Below the pieces are notes generated by a model. The model worked only from the letters and a program-made list of their open reading frames with translations, was not told the origin of the DNA and did not search any database. Below are positions 50,266 to 58,617 of a DNA stretch of 64,000 nt, piece by piece. The position numbers and the translations under genes are program-made. The stretch comes from Lachnospiraceae bacterium. Its GTDB lineage: Bacteria; Bacillota; Clostridia; Lachnospirales; Lachnospiraceae. The stretch's first letter is position 1, and the number at the start of each line of letters is the position of its first letter. The stretch covers positions 1-64,000 of the forward strand of contig WSLY01000005.1 in NCBI GenBank assembly GCA_013316825.1. Direction: 5' to 3'.

Positions 50266-52042
50266 CAAAATGCAATGCCGGTATTTGAAATGGTTCATAA
50301 GCAGCTTTTTTATATCGTTTGCGCTTATGCGGCTGACAGGGATGGCAGCCAATCATCCTGTCTCCATCATAATATTTATTGTGGGATTCTACGTACTCTC
50401 TGTGTTAAACGGCGATAATGTGCAGAGCCGTATCCAAAAAAGAGATACCTTGATTGCGGCAATTCTTGGGGTTATATTCTGCGGGCTTACCCTTGCCGCA
50501 CGGTATGGGACGATAACGGGCGCTTTGACGAGCGGGCTGTTTTGTGCGATTGTGCTGTCTGCCACAAGTATCGGACTTTTTCTGATGTATTTCTTTTTTT
50601 CGATATGGTTCTTACAGGCTGCGGGAGGGCTGCACATTGCAGAGCGCATAGAATCGTCCCGGCGGCTGGGGCTGTTTGCTTTTGTTTTGTGTATCCTATG
50701 CTGGTTTGCCTATTTCCTGTATGAATACCCGGGCGTTATGACCCCTGACAGTGTCAATCAGTTCGCACAGGTTATCGGCGCCTATGAGCTTAGCAATCAC
50801 CACTCTATCGTGCACACGGCGCTTATCGGGTTCTTTTACCGGATTGGTTTTTCTTTGACACAGGATGCGCATTTCGGACTTGCGCTTTATACGCTTGCGC
50901 AAATGTTTTTTATGGCATTTGTTGTGGCATACGTCGTGAAGACACTGCAGAAGGCAGGCGTTAAGCCTTTTCTTATTCTCATGGCGATTTTGTTTTATGC
51001 GCTTACGCCATACAACGGAATATATGCGGTGACTATGTGGAAAGACGTTCCGTTTGCAGGCTGCTTTACATTATTTTTGGCGGCGTTGATGCGTTTCCTT
51101 TTGTGTGGAAAAGATGCAGGGGTGCCCCTTGTGCCGAAGCTTGGACGGAAAGAATATGTCTCTATTGTACTTCCCTATGTTTTTGCAGGCGTTATGCTTT
51201 GCCTGCTGCGGACGAACGGCTGGTATGCTTTTTTGGCATCCTTGCCATTTATCTTGTATGTATATCGAAAAAGCTGGAAGGTTATGGTTCCTGTCCATGG
51301 GATTATATTGCTGCTTGTACTTCTGGTAAAGTATCCTGTGATGCAGATTTATGATATTAAGCAGGCAGATTTCGTAGAATCCTTGTCTATTCCCATACAG
51401 CAGATTGCACGTGTGGCTGCATATGGTGAAAAAATGAGTGATGAGCAGGCGGCTTTTGTGAAAAATATCATGGACATGGACAAAGCTGCAGAGGCTTACC
51501 GTCCGGATGTTTCTGACGGGATAAAAAATCTGATACGTGAAAGCGGCATGGATTATTTGGAGTCTCATAAAGGCGATTTTTTCAGGCATTGGTTATTATT
51601 AGGCTTTGCGCATCCCAAAACCTATCTGGATGCCTTCGTGGAACAGACAATTGGTTTCTGGTATCCTGATACGGCTTATGAGGTTGGGCTTGCAGACGGG
51701 ATTTATCCCAATGATTTTGGACTTAAATGGAGGCCTCTTTTGCGGGGAAATGCGGTGGTTAAAGTGAGAGAAATCCTTTTTAAACTGCATACGCTGATTC
51801 CGCTTTACGGGATGCTGTGGAGTATGGGATTTATGTTGTGGGTGCTGATTTTGACGATTGCGCTTAGCATTCGGGGGAAGCTTGCTGCCAATGCGCTGGT
51901 TGGAATACCGCTGCTTTTCCTGATGCTGACCCTTATTGTGGCAACGCCCGTCGCCACGGAATTTCGGTATGCCTATGCGTTGTTTTTTGGAATGCCGCTG
52001 TTCTTGACAGCGCCGTTTGTCAGGGGAAGGAACGAAGCGTGA
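50255..52042 (+). CDS. DUF6020-like polytopic membrane protein, possible GT-C glycosyltransferase
   Basis: A 595-residue protein with about 13-14 hydrophobic helices. After the first helices a loop reads EYPGVMTPDSVNQFAQ, then NHHSIVHT; an acidic residue in an early extracytoplasmic loop is the usual catalytic feature of GT-C enzymes. The overall look matches proteins annotated DUF6020 in Lachnospiraceae. Assignment as a lipid-linked sugar transferase is inference. It starts within the hemZ 3' end but shows only a weak Shine-Dalgarno, so it depends on coupling. It breaks the common hemZ-hisS adjacency. Confidence 0.7.
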   Translation: MVNNKMQCRYLKWFISSFFISFALMRLTGMAANHPVSIIIFIVGFYVLSVLNGDNVQSRIQKRDTLIAAILGVIFCGLTLAARYGTITGALTSGLFCAIVLSATSIGLFLMYFFFSIWFLQAAGGLHIAERIESSRRLGLFAFVLCILCWFAYFLYEYPGVMTPDSVNQFAQVIGAYELSNHHSIVHTALIGFFYRIGFSLTQDAHFGLALYTLAQMFFMAFVVAYVVKTLQKAGVKPFLILMAILFYALTPYNGIYAVTMWKDVPFAGCFTLFLAALMRFLLCGKDAGVPLVPKLGRKEYVSIVLPYVFAGVMLCLLRTNGWYAFLASLPFILYVYRKSWKVMVPVHGIILLLVLLVKYPVMQIYDIKQADFVESLSIPIQQIARVAAYGEKMSDEQAAFVKNIMDMDKAAEAYRPDVSDGIKNLIRESGMDYLESHKGDFFRHWLLLGFAHPKTYLDAFVEQTIGFWYPDTAYEVGLADGIYPNDFGLKWRPLLRGNAVVKVREILFKLHTLIPLYGMLWSMGFMLWVLILTIALSIRGKLAANALVGIPLLFLMLTLIVATPVATEFRYAYALFFGMPLFLTAPFVRGRNEA

Positions 52043-52064
52043 AACAGAGCAGCATATTTTATGC

Positions 52065-52093
52065 TTGAAATAACGGCGCAATCAGTGTAAAAT
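52065..52093 (+). promoter_or_regulatory. Promoter of hisS-aspS
   Basis: TTGAAA (52065-52070) and TAAAAT (52088-52093) with a 17-bp spacer. Confidence 0.7.
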
Positions 52094-52111
52094 CTTGTAA
52101 GAAAAGAAAGG

Positions 52112-52158
52112 CGCGCAGAAAGGCTTTGCCCAGAATTGGAGAAGCGGTTACCTGCGCG
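52112..52158 (+). promoter_or_regulatory. Leader stem-loop before hisS
   Basis: CGCGCAG (52112-52118) pairs with CTGCGCG (52152-52158), with a smaller GGC..GCC pairing inside. It lies in the hisS leader; no T-box core (AGGGTGGNACCGCG) or terminator tail is present. Confidence 0.4.
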
Positions 52159-52175
52159 GCGGAATGAGAGGATAT

Positions 52176-53429
52176 ATGGCACTGAAAAAGAAGCCGTTTA
52201 ACGGCATGAGGGATATTCTGCCCGCAGAGATGCAAATCAGGGATTATGTGACAGGCGTAATAAAGGATACCTACAAAAGCTTTGGTTTTACGCCCATGGA
52301 GACGCCCTGTGTGGAGGATATCGGCAATTTAAGCAGTAAACAGGGCGGAGAAAATGAAAAACTGATATTTAAGATTTTGAAGCGTGGTGAGAAACTAAAG
52401 CTTGCGGAAGCGGAGAGTGAGAATGATTTGACGGACAGCGGGCTGCGTTATGATTTGACAGTGCCCTTGGTCCGTTTTTATTCCAACAACGCGGCGAATC
52501 TGCCAAGTCCTTTTAAAGCGCTGCAGATGGGAAACGTATGGCGGGCGGACAGGCCGCAGAGAGGGCGTTACCGCCAGTTTATGCAGTGCGACATTGATAT
52601 TTTAGGAGAGGCGTCCAATCTTGCTGAGATAGAGTTGATATTGGCGACCACTGCGACTTTAGGCAGACTGGGCTTTTCCGGTTTTCAGATTCGGATAAAT
52701 GACAGGCGGATATTAAAGGCAATGGCAGCGTACGCGGGCTTTGCCGAAGAAGCTTACGACAGCATATTTATTACGTTGGACAAAATGGATAAAATCGGCA
52801 TGGACGGCGTGAAGGAGGAGCTGCTGCAGGACGGATATCCTGCGGCGGTCTGTGAAAAATACCTTGCCCTGTTTGAAAAGGTAAGGACGAATGGTGCCGT
52901 ATGCCTGCAGGATATGCTGGGAGATTATCTGGAAAAAGAGGTTATGGATTCCTTTGCGGAAATCATGGACAGCGTCAATGCCAATAAAGAAGATACGTTT
53001 GAGCTGGTCTTTGACCCCACGCTGGTGCGTGGCATGGGCTATTATACCGGTACGATTTTTGAGATTGCCATGCCGGAATTTGGCGGAAGCTGCGGCGGCG
53101 GCGGAAGATACGATAAGATGGTGGGCAGGTTTACGGGCAGCGATGTACCCGCCTGCGGTTTTTCCATCGGATTTGAGCGAATTATCCTGCTGCTCATGGA
53201 AAAAGGCTTCAAGGTGCCGGCCGCACATAAGAAAAGTGCATTTCTGATTGAAAAGGGCGTTGACGGCGACAGGCTGAATGCAGTGATTGCAGAGGCGAAC
53301 GCGGAGCGGGAAAAAGGCAGGCAGGTGCTTATGGTCCGTATGAATAAAAACAAGAAATTCCAAAAAGAGCAGCTTATGGCGGAGGGCTATGAGGAATTGA
53401 AAGAGTTCTATAAAAATCCGTTAAAATAA
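52176..53429 (+). CDS. hisS: Histidyl-tRNA synthetase
   Basis: A class II synthetase (417 residues). Motif 2 region LQMGNVWRADRPQRGRYRQF and MQCDIDILGE, and the histidine motifs LVRGMGYYTGTIFEI and GGGGRYDKMVGRF are clear; motif 3 is ACGFSIGFERI. The C-terminal anticodon-binding domain (about residues 325-417) is present. ATG 52176 was chosen because AGAGGAT lies upstream; an ATG/TTG four codons earlier overlaps it. aspS starts 42 bp downstream, as in most Firmicutes. Confidence 0.96.
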   Translation: MALKKKPFNGMRDILPAEMQIRDYVTGVIKDTYKSFGFTPMETPCVEDIGNLSSKQGGENEKLIFKILKRGEKLKLAEAESENDLTDSGLRYDLTVPLVRFYSNNAANLPSPFKALQMGNVWRADRPQRGRYRQFMQCDIDILGEASNLAEIELILATTATLGRLGFSGFQIRINDRRILKAMAAYAGFAEEAYDSIFITLDKMDKIGMDGVKEELLQDGYPAAVCEKYLALFEKVRTNGAVCLQDMLGDYLEKEVMDSFAEIMDSVNANKEDTFELVFDPTLVRGMGYYTGTIFEIAMPEFGGSCGGGGRYDKMVGRFTGSDVPACGFSIGFERIILLLMEKGFKVPAAHKKSAFLIEKGVDGDRLNAVIAEANAEREKGRQVLMVRMNKNKKFQKEQLMAEGYEELKEFYKNPLK

Positions 53430-53471
53430 GGCGACAGCAGAGGTTCGTGAAAGCGGGCAGGGAGGTATTAT

Positions 53472-55277
53472 ATGTCTGAGACAATGAAAGGTTTAAAACG
53501 TACACATCGATGCGGCGAGTTATCCGCCGCCAATGTGGGAGAATATGTCACTGTTATGGGCTGGGTGCAGAAGCAGAGAAACAAGGGCGGCATCATATTT
53601 GTGGATTTGCGCGACCGCGCAGGTATCCTGCAGGTGATTTTTGAGGAGAGCGACTGCGGGAAAGAAAATTTTGAAAAGGCGGAAAAGCTGCGCAGCGAGT
53701 TTGTTGCTGCCGTGACAGGCCGTGTGGAAAAAAGAGCCGCGGCAGTCAATGAAAATCTGGCGACGGGGGAGATTGAGGTGCGCGCGGAGTCTCTTCGGAT
53801 TTTGTCTGAGGCGGAAACGCCCCCCTTTCCCATAGAGGCGGAGAGCAGGACGAAAGAAGAGCTTCGCCTGAAATACCGTTATCTTGACTTGCGCAGACCT
53901 ACGCTGCAAAAAAATTTGATGCTGCGCAGCCGGATTACGACGACTATCAGAAACTTTCTTACGGGAGAAGGCTTTTTGGAGATTGAAACGCCCATGCTCA
54001 CTAAGTCTACGCCGGAGGGGGCAAGGGATTATCTGGTGCCGAGCCGTGTGCATCCCGGCAGCTTTTATGCGCTGCCACAGTCTCCCCAGATATTTAAGCA
54101 GCTTTTGATGTGTTCCGGCTATGACCGCTATTTCCAGATTGCAAGATGCTTCCGCGACGAGGATTTGCGTGCGGACAGGCAGCCGGAGTTTACACAGGTG
54201 GATATGGAACTTTCCTTTGTGGATGTGGATGACGTTATCGACGCTACGGAAAGAATGGTGCGGCGCGTATGCAAGGAAGCCATTGGCATAGAAGTCAATC
54301 TGCCGATGAAGCGTATCACATGGCAGGAGGCGATGGAGCGTTTTGGCTCGGACAAGCCGGATACCCGCTTTGGCATGGAATTAAAAAATGTGTCAGAGGT
54401 GGTAAAGGACTGTGGCTTTGGTGTGTTTACCGGCGCATTGGAAAACGGCGGTTCGGTGCGCGGCATCAATGTAAAAGGACAGGCGGAGATGCCCCGCAAA
54501 AAAATAGACGCCTTGACTGAGTTTGCAAAAGGTTACGGCGCAAAGGGACTTGCTTACCTTTCCGTACAGCCCGACGGCACTTATAAGTCTTCCTTTGCCA
54601 AGTTTATGACAGAAGAAGAGCTTTCCGCCCTTGTGACAGCCATGGAAGGCGAAAAAGGCGATTTGCTTTTGTTTGCGGCGGATAAGGATAAGATTGTGTA
54701 CAATGTACTGGGTGGTCTGCGCGTGGAGCTGGCAAAGCAGCTTGACCTGATAGATAACGACCGCTTTGATTTTCTGTGGGTGACGGAGTTCCCTCTTTTG
54801 GAGTGGAGCGAGGAGGAGAACCGTTTTGTTGCCATGCATCATCCCTTTACCATGCTCATGGAGGAAGATTTGCCCTTTATCGACACAGAGCCCGGCAGGG
54901 TGCGCGCCAAGGCTTATGACATTGTGTTAAACGGCGTAGAGCTGGGCGGCGGCAGCGTGAGGATTTTCCAGCCTGACGTGCAGGAAAAAATGTTTGAGGT
55001 GCTGGGCTTTACAAAGGAATCTGCCTACGAGCGTTTCGGATTTTTGATAAATGCATTTAAGTACGGGGTACCGCCTCATGCAGGACTTGCCATCGGGCTG
55101 GACCGTTTTGTCATGCTGTTAGTCAAGGCGGATAATATCAGGGAAGTGATTGCGTTCCCCAAAGTGAAGGATGCTTCCTGCCTGATGAGCGAGGCGCCCA
55201 ATGTGGTGGATGACATTCAGCTTGAGGAGCTTAAGATTAAGCTGGATATGGAAGAGGATGATGAGAGCGTATGCTGA
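53472..55277 (+). CDS. aspS: Aspartyl-tRNA synthetase (bacterial type)
   Basis: A 601-residue class II synthetase. The N-terminal OB anticodon-binding domain (VMGWVQKQRNKGGIIFVDLR) is followed by catalytic motif 1, motif 2 (FQIARCFRDEDLRADRQPEF), the bacterial GAD insertion domain (about 300-400) and motif 3 (AGLAIGLDRFVMLL). The presence of GAD marks the bacterial type; whether it also charges tRNA-Asn cannot be judged here. The last 7 bases overlap the phosphopantetheinyl transferase gene. Confidence 0.97.
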   Translation: MSETMKGLKRTHRCGELSAANVGEYVTVMGWVQKQRNKGGIIFVDLRDRAGILQVIFEESDCGKENFEKAEKLRSEFVAAVTGRVEKRAAAVNENLATGEIEVRAESLRILSEAETPPFPIEAESRTKEELRLKYRYLDLRRPTLQKNLMLRSRITTTIRNFLTGEGFLEIETPMLTKSTPEGARDYLVPSRVHPGSFYALPQSPQIFKQLLMCSGYDRYFQIARCFRDEDLRADRQPEFTQVDMELSFVDVDDVIDATERMVRRVCKEAIGIEVNLPMKRITWQEAMERFGSDKPDTRFGMELKNVSEVVKDCGFGVFTGALENGGSVRGINVKGQAEMPRKKIDALTEFAKGYGAKGLAYLSVQPDGTYKSSFAKFMTEEELSALVTAMEGEKGDLLLFAADKDKIVYNVLGGLRVELAKQLDLIDNDRFDFLWVTEFPLLEWSEEENRFVAMHHPFTMLMEEDLPFIDTEPGRVRAKAYDIVLNGVELGGGSVRIFQPDVQEKMFEVLGFTKESAYERFGFLINAFKYGVPPHAGLAIGLDRFVMLLVKADNIREVIAFPKVKDASCLMSEAPNVVDDIQLEELKIKLDMEEDDESVC

Positions 55278-56020
55278 AGCTGTACCTGATGGAGGCGGAA
55301 CCGCTTCTTGCGAATGAGAATCGTATTCGTGCGCTGGAGCTTATAGAGCGGGAGCGCATTGTGCGTATAGAGCGTATGAAGCAGGAACAAGCGCGGGCAT
55401 TGAGCCTTGCGGCAGGACTACTTCTTGCTTACGCGGTATCGCAGGAAAAAATGCTATTCTCACACAGCGCTGCCTGCCAATATGAAGAGAAAAGACCGGA
55501 GCCGGTGTATGTGTCCGTGGAGGAAGCCATAGCCGTACTGCGGCGTCATAGTCCGCTTAAGACAAAAAAGACCTCGGGAGGAAAGCCTTTTTTAGAAGGC
55601 TCCCGAGGACTTTTCTTTAATCTGTCCCATTCGGGCGCATATGCGGCATGTGCCGTTTCGGGCAGGGAAGTGGGGCTGGATATCCAGCAGTGCGTGCAGA
55701 GGGTAAATCCGGCGGTGGTAGAAAGGGTTCTGCACAAGGAGGAGAAGCGTATATACGCGAATCTGCCTGAGAAGGAGAAGGAAGCCTTTTTTTTCTGGCA
55801 CTGGGCGGCAAAGGAGGCATATGTGAAGTGCACGGGGGAAGGGCTTTCCAACAGCTTTTCAGGGCTTCTTGCCGACTGGAAGGGAGGGATGGTGACAGAT
55901 ACGCGGGAAGGCAAAAGCAGGAAGCTCTGTGCGGTAGAAGCGCCGCAAGGGTATGCCTTTGCAGTCTGTACGGAGGAGGTGCCAATGCGGGTTGGGGCTT
56001 TCGATACCCCAATCGTGTAA
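55271..56020 (+). CDS. 4'-phosphopantetheinyl transferase (Sfp superfamily)
   Basis: A 249-residue Sfp-type enzyme that activates carrier proteins with the CoA arm. GKPFLEG and FFNLSHSGAYAACAVS are the P1 region, EVGLDIQ holds the Mg-binding Asp, and FFWHWAAKEAYVKCTGEGL holds the WxxKEA motif. No carrier-protein or NRPS/PKS gene is in the window, so its target may be the fatty-acid ACP or a distant cluster. Translation is coupled to aspS. The segment encoding TSGGKPFLEGSRGLFF forms a terminator-like hairpin (55572-55618). Confidence 0.9.
   Translation: MLKLYLMEAEPLLANENRIRALELIERERIVRIERMKQEQARALSLAAGLLLAYAVSQEKMLFSHSAACQYEEKRPEPVYVSVEEAIAVLRRHSPLKTKKTSGGKPFLEGSRGLFFNLSHSGAYAACAVSGREVGLDIQQCVQRVNPAVVERVLHKEEKRIYANLPEKEKEAFFFWHWAAKEAYVKCTGEGLSNSFSGLLADWKGGMVTDTREGKSRKLCAVEAPQGYAFAVCTEEVPMRVGAFDTPIV
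55572..55618 (+). terminator. Terminator-shaped hairpin inside the phosphopantetheinyl transferase CDS
   Basis: CCTCGGGA (55572-55579) pairs perfectly with TCCCGAGG (55601-55608), with inner GCCTT/AAGGC pairs, and is followed by ACTTTTCTTT. It lies wholly in conserved coding sequence. Translation would normally suppress it. Confidence 0.55.
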
Positions 56021-56162
56021 GAAAATAAAAAAAAAGAAAATAGAAACGTAGAAAAAATTTAGTAAAAAAGACGACAGATTTTATAAGTTCCTGCATATAC
56101 TTATAGAAGTGTTTATGCCGCCTCAGGCGAAAATGATGGGTAGTATGGAAGGAATTATATAA

Positions 56163-56810
56163 ATGATGGAGACAAATCAGGCAGCCGACAGAGAGCTTTT
56201 ACGGCTGCAGGAAGAAATGGAACAGGCGCGGTTCCGGTATCTTTATGAGAGTGCCGTAAAAAGCGTAATGGAAATGATAAAACGGGAAGCGGCTTTTTTG
56301 GAGACTCTGTTTCGGCGTGAAATTTTAAGTAATATAAACGGCAGAGTGAAAGCGCCGGAAAGCATAGAGAGAAAGCTGCAAAAGAAGGGCTGCGCCGTCA
56401 ATCTGGAGACGGCGAGGGCAAGACTCAATGACATTGCCGGCGTCCGCGCCGCGTGTTTTTTCTTAGACGATGTCTACGAACTGGCAAAACGACTGAAAAA
56501 GCAGAAGCAGCTCCGCTTTATTAAGGAAAAAAATTATATTGAAAATCCCAAAGCGAGCGGCTACAAAAGCCTGCACTTTATTGTGGAGGTGCCGGTAGAG
56601 ACAAAGAACGGAGCAGAGTGGGTCAGGGTGGAAATTCAACTGCGTACGCTGGCGATGGATTTCTGGGCGAGGCTGGACCACAGGCTCTGCTATAAAAAAG
56701 ATTTGAAGGCGGCAAAAAGCGTGCAGAGGGATTTGCGCAAATATGCGGAAATCATTGCCAGAGTAGATGTACAAATGCTGAGCCTCAGAAAAAGAATTGA
56801 TGCCATATAG
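56163..56810 (+). CDS. Small alarmone synthetase, RelA/SpoT synthetase domain only
   Basis: A 215-residue protein (YjbM/YwaC-like, SAS) lacking the HD, TGS and ACT domains of Rel. The synthetase signatures are RLNDIAGVRAACFFLDDVY, NPKASGYKSLHFIVEV and VEIQLRTLAMDFWARLDH, with the acidic and basic substrate residues kept. It makes (p)ppGpp or pGpp, usually under transcriptional rather than ribosomal control. It lies in its own unit after a 142-bp AT-rich gap; Rel at 44122 would supply the hydrolase. AAGGAA precedes the start. Confidence 0.92.
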   Translation: MMETNQAADRELLRLQEEMEQARFRYLYESAVKSVMEMIKREAAFLETLFRREILSNINGRVKAPESIERKLQKKGCAVNLETARARLNDIAGVRAACFFLDDVYELAKRLKKQKQLRFIKEKNYIENPKASGYKSLHFIVEVPVETKNGAEWVRVEIQLRTLAMDFWARLDHRLCYKKDLKAAKSVQRDLRKYAEIIARVDVQMLSLRKRIDAI

Positions 56811-56814
56811 AAGA

Positions 56815-56827
56815 TTTCGTTACGAAA
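56815..56827 (+). promoter_or_regulatory. 13-bp palindrome upstream of the Gly/Tyr-repeat gene
   Basis: TTTCG-TTA-CGAAA lies 5 bp after the alarmone synthetase stop. A TATAAT is present about 50 bp downstream, but with no acceptable -35, so an activator or alternative sigma factor may be needed. Confidence 0.35.
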
Positions 56828-56935
56828 ACCGGTTATTTTGATACAAGTCCATTCCCTTGAAAGTCAGGATGCGAGTATAATAAAAAGCAAAAGAATTTTC
56901 CGTATCAGGATTTGCATGAGGAGGGAAGCGGTCTT

Positions 56936-57883
56936 ATGACAGTTTCGTCAGTGAATTTTCAGTCTGTTATCAACAGAATGCATAAAATCAGCGCAATGCA
57001 GGTAAGCAACCGGACGACGGTAAGCAGAAGTGCATCCGTAGGGCAGAGCGCTTCTGTAGGAAAGAGTGCCTCCGTAGGAAAAATAGGAAAAACCGCAAGT
57101 GTAGAAAGCAAAAATAAGAGCCTGCGCACAAACAGTAATGGCAGTATGTCCTTAAGCGCCTCTCAGAAGACGGGAGCAGGGTTTCGCAAAATAGCAGAAA
57201 AATTGCAGAGTACGGACTGGAGCCGTGAATACCGGTTTTCCCAAAAAAAGGAATTGCAAAATAACGTGCGTACTTTTGCTGAGGAATACAATCGTTTTTT
57301 TTCGGAGATAAAAAATGTATCGGATGGCGAAGGCGGTGTCTATGGCAGCAAATTTGCAAGCCTGATGCAGGACAATAAGGAGGTGCTTGCAGGAATCGGG
57401 CTTTCCGTGAAAGGGGACGGCACGCTTTCTGTGGACAGCCGTGCCTTAAAGAAGGCAAAAGCGGACGCGTTTGCCGCGGTGTTTAAGGGAACGGACAGCG
57501 TTGCGGGCAAAGCGGCGGTAAACAGTATTTATGCGGAAGCACAGCGTGCGGCTTTGGCAGTAGGAAAGCTGTACGGCTACGGGACTGGATCATACGGCGC
57601 AGGGTTTGGTGTATACGGGCTGGGCGCATATGGGCTGGGCAGCCTTGGTACTTATGGAGCCGGCGCATATGGACTGGGAAATCTTGGCGCGTATGCTTTG
57701 GGCAGTCTTGGCACTTATGGACTGGAATCCATGGCGTTAGGCAACAGTGTGGGAAATCCTCTTGCAAGCTACGGGCTTGGCGGCTACGGTTATGGCGCCT
57801 ATGGCTACGGGGCTTCCGGTTTGAATAGTCTCTACGCTGCGCTGTCTTCTTATGCGGGCAGGTACATTGATACGCAAGTGTAA
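56936..57883 (+). CDS. Repeat protein with FliD-like core and Gly/Tyr/Leu-rich C-terminus
   Basis: 315 residues from ATG 56936 (GAGGAGG upstream; a TTG at 56912 overlaps that site). Residues 32-49 are three SASVG(K/Q) repeats in a Ser/Lys-rich stretch. Residues of about 80-190 (ELQNNVRTFAEEYNRFFSEI, LAGIGLSVKGDGTLSVD) resemble the C-terminal pattern of FliD hook-associated proteins. Residues of about 210-305 are Gly/Tyr/Leu/Ala-rich with a 13-residue repeat (GAYGLGSLGTYGA). There is no signal peptide, as in flagellar-type export substrates. Function unknown; a surface, filament-associated or spore-coat protein are candidates. It directly precedes a LytTR/GHKL system. Confidence 0.75.
   Translation: MTVSSVNFQSVINRMHKISAMQVSNRTTVSRSASVGQSASVGKSASVGKIGKTASVESKNKSLRTNSNGSMSLSASQKTGAGFRKIAEKLQSTDWSREYRFSQKKELQNNVRTFAEEYNRFFSEIKNVSDGEGGVYGSKFASLMQDNKEVLAGIGLSVKGDGTLSVDSRALKKAKADAFAAVFKGTDSVAGKAAVNSIYAEAQRAALAVGKLYGYGTGSYGAGFGVYGLGAYGLGSLGTYGAGAYGLGNLGAYALGSLGTYGLESMALGNSVGNPLASYGLGGYGYGAYGYGASGLNSLYAALSSYAGRYIDTQV
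57029..57082 (+). repeat. Three 18-bp tandem repeats encoding SASVG(K/Q)
   Basis: SASVGQ, SASVGK and SASVGK are encoded in tandem. The DNA copies differ at third positions (TCC/TCT, GGG/GGA), so the peptide rather than the DNA appears conserved. Confidence 0.85.
57623..57724 (+). repeat. 39-bp tandem repeats encoding a Gly/Tyr/Leu 13-mer
   Basis: Copies at 57623-57661 (GAYGLGSLGTYGA) and 57662-57700 (GAYGLGNLGAYAL) are followed by a partial copy (GSLGTYGL) to 57724, diverged at the DNA level. Confidence 0.8.
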
Positions 57884-57918
57884 GGATGTGCGGCAGCGCA
57901 TTTGCATAGGAGGCGCAA

Positions 57919-58608
57919 ATGATAAAAATTACGGTAGTCGATGACGATGCCTTGTTTGGAAGCCATGTGGCAAAGCTGATAGAGGAGTGTGCGCCGGAGC
58001 CGGTCGCTACAGCCTGCTTTCAAAGCGGCAGGGCATTTTTAGAGGAAGGTGAAGATACGGACATTCTCTTTCTGGACATTTCCATGCCGGATATGAGCGG
58101 GATGGAACTGGCGCTTGCCTTGAAAAAGAAAAGAAAGCATCCTGTGGTCATTTTTTTGACAGGGCTTTCGGAATATGTTTACGATGCTTTTGAGGCGGAG
58201 GCGGCGGGCTATCTGTTAAAGCCCGTGGACAAGGAAAAACTGGCGCAGGTGCTAAAGCGGGTTATCGGACGGCTTCATGAAGCGGAAAGAGAAAATCTTC
58301 TTCTTATTAAAAATGGCGGGACAGTGACAAGAATTGCACCTGCTGACATTTTATATGTGGAAAATCAGGGGCGGAAGCTGGTTTTTCACACAAAAAGGGG
58401 CATGTGTGCCTGTTATGGAAAGATGGAGGAGTATGAAAGGCGGCTGCCTGCCTATTTTTTCAGATGTCACAGGGGCTACCTGATATCCCTGAAGGAAGTG
58501 TCTTCCTATGACAGGATTTCTGTGGTATTATCAAACGGAGAGACCGTGCTTATGGCAAAGCAGCGCTACGATGCTTTTTTACAGGCTGTGGTAGAGTGGC
58601 TGAAATAG
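57919..58608 (+). CDS. LytTR-family response regulator
   Basis: A 229-residue protein. The receiver domain has the acidic pocket Asp8-Asp10, phospho-acceptor Asp53 (FLDISMPDMSG), Thr81 and Lys101 (YLLKPVD). A LytTR DNA-binding domain covers about 130-229 (ILYVENQGRKLVFHTKRG, FRCHRGYLISLKEV). Members of this class control virulence-like, bacteriocin or competence genes, typically with an AgrC-like kinase. The kinase gene follows 9 bp downstream. AGGAGG precedes the start. No AgrB/AgrD peptide gene is nearby. Confidence 0.94.
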   Translation: MIKITVVDDDALFGSHVAKLIEECAPEPVATACFQSGRAFLEEGEDTDILFLDISMPDMSGMELALALKKKRKHPVVIFLTGLSEYVYDAFEAEAAGYLLKPVDKEKLAQVLKRVIGRLHEAERENLLLIKNGGTVTRIAPADILYVENQGRKLVFHTKRGMCACYGKMEEYERRLPAYFFRCHRGYLISLKEVSSYDRISVVLSNGETVLMAKQRYDAFLQAVVEWLK

Positions 58609-58617
58609 GGAGTGTGT

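Noticed and set aside
52043..52175. T-box riboswitch upstream of hisS
   Set aside because: No AGGGTGGNACCGCG core and no terminator/antiterminator pair are present; only a plain stem-loop is seen.
57623..57724. CRISPR-like reading of the 39-bp repeats
   Set aside because: The repeats are in frame, contiguous without spacers, and vary at synonymous sites, so they are coding repeats.
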